A stretch of 18,285 nt of DNA from Rhodobacterales bacterium UBA3089 (GTDB lineage Bacteria; Pseudomonadota; Alphaproteobacteria; Rhodobacterales; Rhodobacteraceae), in assembly GCA_002367255.1 (NCBI GenBank), contig DFBD01000059.1, forward strand, positions 1-18,285, read 5' to 3'. The notes below the pieces were generated by a model that was given only the letters and a program-made list of their open reading frames with translations, was not told where the DNA came from and made no database searches. A program made the translations under genes and the position numbers. Shown piece by piece: positions 1-6,788 of this stretch. How positions within the stretch are numbered: position 1 is the stretch's first letter; every line of letters begins with the position of its first letter.

Positions 1-211
1 TGGCCGTGGCCCTGAGAAAACCACCGAAGGGCTGCACCCATCACTCGGATCACGGCCCGAGTATTCTCGCACGATTATCAGAAACTCTTACGCCAGCATG
101 GTTTCAAAATCTCCATGAGTGGCAAAATAATTGCTATCCCTCGTATGGTTTGCAAGCACACTACGGCTGGGCAGCGGATAATGCGGCCGCCGAGACTTTT
201 TCAAAATAATC
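1..211 (+). pseudogene. Decayed IS3-family transposase (OrfB) C-terminal fragment
   Basis: This is a broken piece of the integrase-like (DDE) catalytic domain of an IS3-family transposase. In one frame (from position 6) the sequence reads RKPPKG then HHSDHG, the usual context of the second catalytic Asp. The reading then moves to another frame at 67-126, which gives SHDYQKLLRQHGFKISMSGK, a typical IS3 OrfB stretch. The NCY of the expected GNCYDNA motif follows, interrupted by about 40 unrelated bases, and then DNAAAETF near 178-200 supplies the catalytic Glu region; a lost T breaks the FFK that normally follows. At least two frameshifts and one small insertion rule out activity. The left part lies outside the window and no terminal inverted repeat was recognised. 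It marks an old insertion next to the transporter operon. Confidence 0.8.
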
Positions 212-312
212 ACTTACAATGATTGCTATGTGTTATCTTTTACAGTCTACGACGCAAACACCCAGCTCTTGCGAAAAACAAAGTTACACTTGCGCGGCCC
301 GAAGGCTAGCAT
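212..312. other. Short intergenic spacer between IS remnant and operon end
   Basis: No gene is visible. On the minus strand, just after the stop codon of the PaaK-like gene, there is a three-pair GCC/GGC stem closed by a TTCG tetraloop (297-306). A loose T-rich stretch follows about 20 bases further on. This could be a weak transcription end, but it is much poorer than a textbook intrinsic terminator. Confidence 0.3.
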
Positions 313-1527
313 TTATTCATAGCTTCGCTGATCGTCGATAACCTTGCCGTCTTTTGGCAGGCTTCCGGGGGTATGGACCTCGATATTACCGCGCAATTTC
401 AGCGTGGCTTGCACCGATGCGGCGACGGCGTCTTGATCGATTCCCTCGGCCTCTATTTGAACGGTCATCGTGTCTTGTTCGCCGCTACGGGTGGCGATGA
501 TGCGGGCTTTCAGGATTTCGGGGTGGCGGTCCACGAACGCGGCGACTTGTTCGGGCCGCACGAACATGCCTTTAATTTTTGCGGTCTGGTCGGCGCGCCC
601 CATCCAGCCCTTGATGCGCATGTTGGTGCGTCCGCAAGGGGATGTACCCGTCATGACAGCCGACAGGTCGCCCGTGGCAAAGCGGATAAGGGGGTAGTCG
701 GGGTTCAGCGTGGTCACGACAATTTCGCCGATTTCGCCTTCGGCAACGGGGGTTCCAGTGCCAGGGGTGACGATCTCGACGATTACGCCTTCGTCAACGA
801 TCATGCCTTCCATGGCGGGGCTTTCATACGCGACGTTGCCTAGATCGGCGGTCGCATAACACTGCACGCAATTGATCCCGCGATCAGCGTATTCCTGGCG
901 TAGACTTGGGAAGAGGGCGCCACCGCCAACAACAGCACGGGTGATGCGACTTAAGTCGAGGCCCATTTCGGCCCCTTTATCAAGGATCACTTTCAGGTAA
1001 TCAGGCGTACCGGCATAAGCTGTCACGCCTAGATCTGCGGCTGCTTGTGCTTGCAGTTCTGTCTGGCCTGTGCCTGCTGGAAATACAGTTGCACCGACGG
1101 CGGCAGCGCCATTTTCAAACATCAGGCCCGCAGGGGTCAGGTGGTAGGAAAAACAGTTCTGAACGATGTCGCCGGTCCCAATACCACTGGCATGCAGGAA
1201 CCGCCCCATACGCCACCAGTCATTAGCTGTGTCGCCGATTTCATAGATGGGGCCGGGGGACTGGAACACCTGGCGGGTGGCACGGGTGGTGAAACCACCA
1301 AACGGGGCGTTGGCCTTCTGGGCGGCGCCAAGATCGGATTTCCGAAGGATCGGTAGTTCCGCTAACGCGGCGCGGTCGGTGATAGACGCTGCGTCCACAT
1401 CCCCAAGATGGGCAGCCATACCGGATGCCGTCATCGCGTTGGCGATTTGCCGGGGCAGGGCCGTGGCCATTGCTGCCGCGCGTTGATCGGCAGAGCGGGT
1501 TTCTAGGTCGTCAAAGTATTCGGACAT
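313..1527 (-). CDS. PaaK-like adenylate-forming protein (phenylacetate-CoA ligase family) with altered phosphate loop
   Basis: This 404-residue cytoplasmic protein belongs to the ANL adenylating superfamily, closest in layout to phenylacetate-CoA ligase PaaK, which makes acyl-CoA from an aromatic acid, ATP and CoA. Family landmarks visible are PFGG at about 75-78, GDIVQN at 119-124, GTGQTE at 152-157, YATADLG at 224-230 (equivalent of the substrate/ATP motif), RFATGDLS at 282-289, GRADQTAKIKG at 310-320 (hinge), and a C-terminal PKDGKVIDDQR segment with the likely catalytic Lys395. The glycine-rich SSGTTGKP loop that normally grips the ATP phosphates is missing; SPGPIYEIGD (90-99) stands in its place. 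It is the last gene of the liv-type operon, 68 bp after livF. The ribosome site AAGGAAA fits the chosen ATG. The substrate is unknown. The family call is firm; ligase activity is uncertain. Confidence 0.85.
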   Translation of the reverse strand: MSEYFDDLETRSADQRAAAMATALPRQIANAMTASGMAAHLGDVDAASITDRAALAELPILRKSDLGAAQKANAPFGGFTTRATRQVFQSPGPIYEIGDTANDWWRMGRFLHASGIGTGDIVQNCFSYHLTPAGLMFENGAAAVGATVFPAGTGQTELQAQAAADLGVTAYAGTPDYLKVILDKGAEMGLDLSRITRAVVGGGALFPSLRQEYADRGINCVQCYATADLGNVAYESPAMEGMIVDEGVIVEIVTPGTGTPVAEGEIGEIVVTTLNPDYPLIRFATGDLSAVMTGTSPCGRTNMRIKGWMGRADQTAKIKGMFVRPEQVAAFVDRHPEILKARIIATRSGEQDTMTVQIEAEGIDQDAVAASVQATLKLRGNIEVHTPGSLPKDGKVIDDQRSYE

Positions 1528-1595
1528 GAGGTTTTCCTTTTACGGCGGAGAAACCCCGCATTCGAGATTTGATCTGTTGGATGTTGGCGCTGCGG

Positions 1596-2420
1596 TTAGC
1601 TGAGCCAACGCTTGCGACGACGATAGGAACGCACATCGCGGAAGGATTTCCGACCTTCTTCCGAAACCCCGAGGTAGAATTCCTTAACGTCGGGGTTTTC
1701 ACGTAATTCAGAGGCCAAGCCCTCCATCACGACGCGACCCGATTCCAGGATATATCCCTGGTGAGCATAGCGAAGCGCAACGTTTGTATTCTGTTCGGCC
1801 AGAAGGAAGGACACACCTTCTTTCTCGTTCAAACCTTTAACGATTTCGAAAATCTCTTCGACCAGCTGCGGGGCGAGGCCCATGGATGGTTCATCCAACA
1901 GCACAGTTTCAGGTTTGGACATCAGCGCGCGACCAATCGCGACCATCTGTTGCTCGCCACCCGAAGTATAGCCCGCTTGGGACTTACGGCGTTCACGCAG
2001 GCGTGGGAAGTATTCGTAAACCATCTCTAGGTCAGCACTTACGGCACCTTTGCCGTCACCGCGCGTATAAGCACCGGTCATAAGGTTATCTTCAACGGTC
2101 AGGTGTTCAAAACAATGTCGCCCTTCCATGACCTGAATAACCCCACGCTTAACGAGGGCCGCAGGGTTAAGGTCGGTAATCGACTCCCCGCGATATTCAA
2201 TCGTACCTTTGGTAACATCACCACGTTCAGAACGTAGCAGGTTCGAGATCGCCTTCAGCGTGGTGGATTTACCCGCGCCGTTGCCCCCAAGAAGCGCGGT
2301 AATACCGCCCTTGGGGACGGTCAGGGACACGCCTTTCAGAACCAATATCACGTGGTTGTAAATAACCTCGATATTGTTGACCTCTAGAAGGGTCTCTTGT
2401 GTCTCGCCAGTATCAAGCAT
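1596..2420 (-). CDS. livF: HAAT-type ABC importer ATP-binding protein LivF
   Basis: This is one of the two ATPases that power the branched-chain-amino-acid-type importer in this operon, at the inner face of the cytoplasmic membrane. The 274-residue product has Walker A GGNGAGKST (45-53), the ABC signature TSGGEQQ (152-158) and Walker B VLLDEP (173-178). It also has the EQN (209-211) that replaces the switch histidine in LivF proteins. It is about 30 residues longer than a minimal LivF: after the usual end at about 252 it carries a basic tail ending RSYRRRKRWLS. The gene follows the binding-protein gene and its stem-loop by 76 bp, so its expression is probably lower than that of the binding protein. 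A weak GGGA ribosome site precedes the ATG. Substrate specificity cannot be read from an ATPase. The assignment to LivF rather than LivG rests on the absence of the long LivG insertion after the Q-loop. Confidence 0.93.
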   Translation of the reverse strand: MLDTGETQETLLEVNNIEVIYNHVILVLKGVSLTVPKGGITALLGGNGAGKSTTLKAISNLLRSERGDVTKGTIEYRGESITDLNPAALVKRGVIQVMEGRHCFEHLTVEDNLMTGAYTRGDGKGAVSADLEMVYEYFPRLRERRKSQAGYTSGGEQQMVAIGRALMSKPETVLLDEPSMGLAPQLVEEIFEIVKGLNEKEGVSFLLAEQNTNVALRYAHQGYILESGRVVMEGLASELRENPDVKEFYLGVSEEGRKSFRDVRSYRRRKRWLS

Positions 2421-2461
2421 CTGCGTATCCCGTAGTTTTCAAATGTCAAAACAAATTGGGT

Positions 2462-2488
2462 TCTCCGGCCCCGTGACAGGGCCGGAGA
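2462..2488 (-). terminator. Strong intercistronic stem-loop after the LivK-type gene
   Basis: A perfect 10-bp inverted repeat, TCTCCGGCCC (2462-2471) and GGGCCGGAGA (2479-2488) with a 7-base loop, begins 8 bases after the stop codon of the binding-protein gene. On the minus strand a moderately T-rich stretch follows. It lies inside the operon, before livF. It is therefore best read as a partial terminator or a 3'-end protector that raises binding-protein mRNA relative to the genes behind it, as is known for other ABC operons. Confidence 0.8.
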
Positions 2489-2496
2489 GGGTTCGT

Positions 2497-3783
2497 TTAG
2501 TTACACTGGCTTTCGATGCCATTCTCAGCAGCATATGCAGCCGAGTCTTCGTCGATCAGTGCCTGGATCACATCCATGTCGGAAGGACTGTAGTCGGAGA
2601 TCATGTTCCATTTGCCGGATTCTGCATCCCACTGGGCAACACCGCCAAGGCCTGGGCCACCATGATTTTCACAGCTAACCGAGAATGCTGGACCAAAGTT
2701 TGGCAATCCCAGAGAAGTCATTTTCTCTTCCGTCATTTCCAAAGCTTCCATACCATCACGCATCATAGCAGGTGTGATGTCTGCAACGCCGTGAATTTCC
2801 TGAGCTGTTTTCACAGCTTCAACAGCTAGCATAGCAGCATACATACCGCGGTTATAGAGAACTGTACCAATTTGGTCACCAGCACCCGCTGTTTTACCGG
2901 TATCAACAACATATTTTTGAATGTCGTCGTATACAGGATAATCATCACCAACACCGTGGAAAGTCAGAGCTTTATACCCTGTCGCGCCAGGACCAGCCGG
3001 GATCACGTCGTTTTCCGAACCAGACCACCAAACGCCAATGAAGTTTTCCATTGGGTAGCGGATGTTAACAGCTTCCTGAATCGCAACTGGATTCATTACG
3101 CCCCAACCCCACATCACAACATAGTCCGGACGTTCGCGACGAATTTGAAGCCATTGCGATTTCTGCTCCTGACCAGGGTGGTCAACGGGCAGTAGTGTCA
3201 GGTCGTAACCATGCTTCTCGGCCAGCACTTCAAGTGTGCGGATAGGCTCTTTGCCGTAAGCGGAGTTGTGATAAATCAGCGTGATGGATTTGCCGGAAAT
3301 GTCACCACCGTTAATTTCAAGAAGATGGTTAATGGCGATAGAGGCACCGTTCCAGTAGTTGGCTGGATAGTTAAAGATATTGCCGAATACGTCGCCGTTT
3401 GCAGCGGAAGTACGCCCGTAACCCATGGAGTGGATAGGGATGCCGTCAGCCGTCGCTTTTGGAATTAGCTGATAAGTAATCCCCGTGGATAGCGGTTGGT
3501 AAACCAGCGAACCTTGGCCTTTGGTTGATTCATAGCATTCCACACCTTTTTCAGTGTTGTAGCCTGTTTCGCATTCCAAAAGTTGTGCAGGAACTCCGCC
3601 AATACCACCATCACGCTCGTTAACCAGTGTGAAGTAATCAGCGTAACCATCCGCAAATGGAATACCATTGGCTGCATATGGGCCGGTACGATAGCTAAGT
3701 GCTGGGAATACCAGATCAGCCAGTACAGGGCTTGCGGCCGTGACCGCGGCGACAGCAATTGCTGCCAGTTTAGTAAGTTTCAT
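2497..3783 (-). CDS. Periplasmic substrate-binding protein of HAAT family (LivK-like)
   Basis: This 428-residue exported binding protein captures the solute for the LivHMGF-type importer. The N-terminus has a clear signal peptide: Lys at 2 and 5, a hydrophobic Ala/Val-rich core, and a probable cleavage after SPVLA at about residue 22. The mature protein has the periplasmic-binding-fold (type 1) pattern seen in LivK/AmiC-like proteins, including the early FADGYADYFTLVNERDGGIGG segment (43-63) and the central GKSITLIYHNSAYGKEP segment. Cysteines at 71, 83, near 372 and at 427 could form disulfides. A strong AAGGGAGG ribosome site precedes the ATG, fitting high expression. It sits fifth in the operon, after livM by 68 bp, and is followed by a stem-loop. 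The two CoA-ligase-type neighbours hint at a carboxylic acid ligand rather than an amino acid, but the ligand is not visible in the sequence. Confidence 0.9.
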   Translation of the reverse strand: MKLTKLAAIAVAAVTAASPVLADLVFPALSYRTGPYAANGIPFADGYADYFTLVNERDGGIGGVPAQLLECETGYNTEKGVECYESTKGQGSLVYQPLSTGITYQLIPKATADGIPIHSMGYGRTSAANGDVFGNIFNYPANYWNGASIAINHLLEINGGDISGKSITLIYHNSAYGKEPIRTLEVLAEKHGYDLTLLPVDHPGQEQKSQWLQIRRERPDYVVMWGWGVMNPVAIQEAVNIRYPMENFIGVWWSGSENDVIPAGPGATGYKALTFHGVGDDYPVYDDIQKYVVDTGKTAGAGDQIGTVLYNRGMYAAMLAVEAVKTAQEIHGVADITPAMMRDGMEALEMTEEKMTSLGLPNFGPAFSVSCENHGGPGLGGVAQWDAESGKWNMISDYSPSDMDVIQALIDEDSAAYAAENGIESQCN

Positions 3784-3851
3784 GTCGTCCTCCCTTAAAG
3801 TTACGACAGGTGATGCCCCGAATTCATCGGTGGCTTATAGTTGGCCGCTCC

Positions 3852-4961
3852 CTAGTGCGGGAAAGGCCAAAGACGTAGCTTATCTTTCAGTAATCGCCAC
3901 AGTTGTGCAAGCCCGTGCGGCTCAAGAATTAAGAACAGGATGATCAAAGCGCCAACGATAACAAACTCGAAATGCGCGGCGATGTCTGTCGCCCAATTCA
4001 AATGGCCTACCATAATGTTCTTTAGCAACACAGGCATTAGCACCATGAATGCCGCGCCAACAATACTGCCGAATATGGAACCAAGGCCGCCGATGATGAC
4101 CATGAACAACAACAGGAACGATTTTTGGATACCGAAGGCTTCCCCTACTTCGGCTGCGCCGAGGTAGACTGCAAAGAACAAAGCACCTGCTACACCGATG
4201 AAGAATGAACTGACACCGAAAGCAGACAGTTTGGTTTTTAGCGGAGCAACACCGATGATTTCGGCGGCAATGTCCATATCGCGTATCGCCATCCAACTGC
4301 GACCGATCCGGCCACGCGTCAGGTTACGCGCCACCAAAGCTACAACAATAAGTATAACCAGACATAAAAGATATTTTGCCTCGGGGGCTGCCGTCGCACC
4401 TGTAACCTGGAATCCTAAGACCGACCGGGTAGGGACGCTGATTTGGCCAGAAGCCGAGTAGTTGTAAAACCAAGGTACTTTGTTGAACAACCAGACGAGG
4501 AAAAACTGTGCAGCAAGTGTAGCCACCGCCAGATAGAAACCTTTAATCCGCAAGCTTGGCAATCCAAACAGAATGCCGACTCCGGCAGTGATTACCCCGG
4601 AAAGAATTACCACAACGACGAAGTTGAGTTCTCCGATAAAGGGGACGTCCCATGTCATCAGTTTGTAGGATGCGTAGGCACCAACCGCCATGAAACCACC
4701 GCTACCAAGGCTAAGCTGCCCGCAGTAGCCAACTAGGATATTCAAACCGATAGAGGCCACAGCCCATATCAGGAACGGCAGGAAGATGGCGTTTGTCCAG
4801 TAGTTAGCACCGCCGCCCACATCCTTCATCAACATTATTGGAACAAGGATCAAAGCAACGGCAAGGATTACATAATAACCCATACGGTCCAGTTTGATCG
4901 GAAAGGTCTGTGTGTCTTTGGCATAGGTGGTTTTGAAATCACCCGATTCACGGTAAAACAT
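3852..4961 (-). CDS. livM: HAAT-type ABC importer permease LivM
   Basis: This 369-residue inner-membrane permease forms half of the translocation channel together with LivH. It has a hydrophilic N-terminal tail (about 1-28) followed by many hydrophobic segments from about 30-45 onward. The typical LivM motifs are present: GYCGQLSLGSGGF (78-90), RIKGFYLAVATLA (138-150) and the cytoplasmic EAA-like coupling loop RIGRSWMAIRDMDIAAEIIGV (218-238), which contacts the ATPases. The C-terminus carries LEPHGLAQLW, matching the conserved RPQGL-like end of these permeases. Its start lies 3 bp after the livH stop codon, with AGAGGG upstream, so the two are translationally linked. At 369 residues it is somewhat longer than the common 300-360, owing to the polar N-terminal tail. 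Confidence 0.93.
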   Translation of the reverse strand: MFYRESGDFKTTYAKDTQTFPIKLDRMGYYVILAVALILVPIMLMKDVGGGANYWTNAIFLPFLIWAVASIGLNILVGYCGQLSLGSGGFMAVGAYASYKLMTWDVPFIGELNFVVVVILSGVITAGVGILFGLPSLRIKGFYLAVATLAAQFFLVWLFNKVPWFYNYSASGQISVPTRSVLGFQVTGATAAPEAKYLLCLVILIVVALVARNLTRGRIGRSWMAIRDMDIAAEIIGVAPLKTKLSAFGVSSFFIGVAGALFFAVYLGAAEVGEAFGIQKSFLLLFMVIIGGLGSIFGSIVGAAFMVLMPVLLKNIMVGHLNWATDIAAHFEFVIVGALIILFLILEPHGLAQLWRLLKDKLRLWPFPH

Positions 4962-4964
4962 TGA

Positions 4965-5957
4965 TCAAACCCTCTCGATGATTTTTTCGCCGAACAGACC
5001 CTGCGGTCTGAACACGAGGAATAGCAGCGCCAAGACATAGGCAAACCAGTTTTCAGTTGCACCGCCGATGTAGGGGCCAACCGCGAACTCGAATAGTTTC
5101 TCGCCAACTCCGATGATCATACCACCGACAATCGCCCCGGGGATGGAAGTGAAACCACCCAGCATCAGAACGGGCAGGGCCTTCAACGCAATCAGCGAAA
5201 GCGAGAACTGCACGCCCGATTTAGCACCCCACATGATACCAGCAACCAAGGCCACAAAACCCGCCAGAGACCAAACAATCACCCAGATTGTCCGCAGGCT
5301 GATACCCACCGAAAGCGCCGCTTGGTTGTCGTCCGCCACCGCACGAAGGGCGCGGCCGGTTTTGGTGTAGTTGCTGAACACGATAAGGCTGGCAACCAGA
5401 ACAACCGCAATCGCTGTTGCCCACATATCAAGGTTATCCAGATAGAAACCATAAAACCCGTCAGCCCAGTCCGACGTAGCATTTTCCAACCAGATATTTC
5501 CGCCTTGTGGCAATCCCACATCAAGATTCTTGATTTCGGAACCCCACATAAGATCGCCGAAGCCTTCCATGAAATAGGCCAGTCCAATGGTGGCCATAAA
5601 CAGGATGATAGGGTCTTGGTTGACCAAATGTTTAAGGATGTATCGCTCGACGATAAACGCGAACAGGATCATCACACCCAAGGCCAGCAGAATCGCAAGG
5701 AGCGTCGGAACTTCCCATCCGAACTTATGCAAATGCGTGCCAAAAATCGTGTTGATGAGATGCGCGAAAGGCACCTGACCTGTTTGAATACCAACCAGTG
5801 TCATCGCCGCAAACAGGGCCATAACACCTTGCGCATAGTTGAAAACACCTGACGCTTTGAAGATAAGCACAAAACCAAGCGCCACGAGCGAATACATAAC
5901 ACCGGTCATAAGACCGTTAATGATTACTTCGACTGTATAGAAAAAATCAGCAGACAT
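4965..5957 (-). CDS. livH: HAAT-type ABC importer permease LivH
   Basis: This 330-residue integral membrane permease is the partner of LivM. The N-terminal membrane segment with GLMTGVMYSLVALGFVLIFKA leads into FNYAQGVMALFAA (39-51), the hallmark of LivH. The coupling loop GRALRAVADDNQAALSVGI (201-219) is the EAA-type contact with LivG/LivF. The protein ends with RPQGLFGEK (317-325), also conserved. A loop at about 135-175 between membrane segments (GSEIKNLDVGLPQGG and onwards) is longer than in minimal LivH proteins and probably faces the periplasm. It lies 12 bp after livG, with AGGGAGC as ribosome site, and nearly touches livM. Confidence 0.93.
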   Translation of the reverse strand: MSADFFYTVEVIINGLMTGVMYSLVALGFVLIFKASGVFNYAQGVMALFAAMTLVGIQTGQVPFAHLINTIFGTHLHKFGWEVPTLLAILLALGVMILFAFIVERYILKHLVNQDPIILFMATIGLAYFMEGFGDLMWGSEIKNLDVGLPQGGNIWLENATSDWADGFYGFYLDNLDMWATAIAVVLVASLIVFSNYTKTGRALRAVADDNQAALSVGISLRTIWVIVWSLAGFVALVAGIMWGAKSGVQFSLSLIALKALPVLMLGGFTSIPGAIVGGMIIGVGEKLFEFAVGPYIGGATENWFAYVLALLFLVFRPQGLFGEKIIERV

Positions 5958-5969
5958 TTTTAATGCTCC

Positions 5970-6788
5970 CTAGTCATGCGCCACGCCAAGATAGGCGTCG
6001 ATCACATCTTGATTGTTGCGCACTTCATCAGGCGTACCGTCGCCGATTTTCTTACCGTAATCCAGAACCACCACGCGGTCCGAGATATCCATAACCACGC
6101 CCATATCGTGCTCGATCAGGGCAATGGTAGTGCCGAATTCGTCGTTCACGTCCAGAATAAAGCGGGACATGTCCTCTTTTTCCTCGACGTTCATGCCGGC
6201 CATTGGTTCGTCCAGCAGCAGCAGTTTTGGCTGTGCGGCCAGCGCCCGGCCAAGTTCAACGCGTTTTTGCAAGCCATAGGGCAGGCGGCCAACCGGTGTT
6301 TTACGAATAGCCTGAATTTCAAGGAAGTCGATCACGTGCTCGACTATATCGCGGTTCAGGCTTTCCTCACGTTCAGCTGGACCTTTCCAGATCGCCTGCT
6401 TCAACATGTTGGTCTTCATATGCGTAAACCGACCCGTCATGATATTGTCGAGCGTACTCATCCCTTTGAACAAAGCGATGTTCTGGAATGTCCGCGCGAT
6501 ACCTTGTTGGGCGATCTGGTAGGGTTTCATCGGCTTGCGTTTTTCACCGTGGAACCAGATTTCGCCTTCCTGCGGGTGATAAAACCCGTTGATGACGTTC
6601 AGCATAGAGGATTTACCCGCGCCGTTTGGCCCGATAATCGCGCGAATTTCGCCCTCGCGAATATCAAACGAGATGTTGGAAATCGCTGTTACACCACCAA
6701 ATTTCAACGTGATGTTTTTCACTTCCATAACCGGAGCGCCGATCGTGCGGCCATCCTCGGTTACATAGCTTTCTGCTGTAGCATTCAT
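5970..6788 (-). CDS. livG: HAAT-type ABC importer ATP-binding protein LivG
   Basis: This 272-residue ATPase is the partner of LivF. It has Walker A GPNGAGKS (53-60), Q-loop FQN (101-103), a relaxed signature LPYGLQKRVELGRAL (169-183) as is usual for LivG, Walker B LLLLDEP (189-195) and the switch His228 in EHDMG. The insertion after the Q-loop (about 118-150, rich in charged residues) is the feature that separates LivG from LivF. The start codon overlaps the stop codon of the upstream acyl-CoA synthetase gene (ATGA), with GGAAGG upstream, so translation of the two is coupled. This directly ties the ligase to the transporter. Confidence 0.94.
   Translation of the reverse strand: MNATAESYVTEDGRTIGAPVMEVKNITLKFGGVTAISNISFDIREGEIRAIIGPNGAGKSSMLNVINGFYHPQEGEIWFHGEKRKPMKPYQIAQQGIARTFQNIALFKGMSTLDNIMTGRFTHMKTNMLKQAIWKGPAEREESLNRDIVEHVIDFLEIQAIRKTPVGRLPYGLQKRVELGRALAAQPKLLLLDEPMAGMNVEEKEDMSRFILDVNDEFGTTIALIEHDMGVVMDISDRVVVLDYGKKIGDGTPDEVRNNQDVIDAYLGVAHD

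Noticed and set aside
297..306. Intrinsic terminator at the end of the liv-type operon
   Set aside because: The stem has only three pairs around a TTCG loop and the T-rich stretch is about 20 bases away, so it was not called as a terminator feature.
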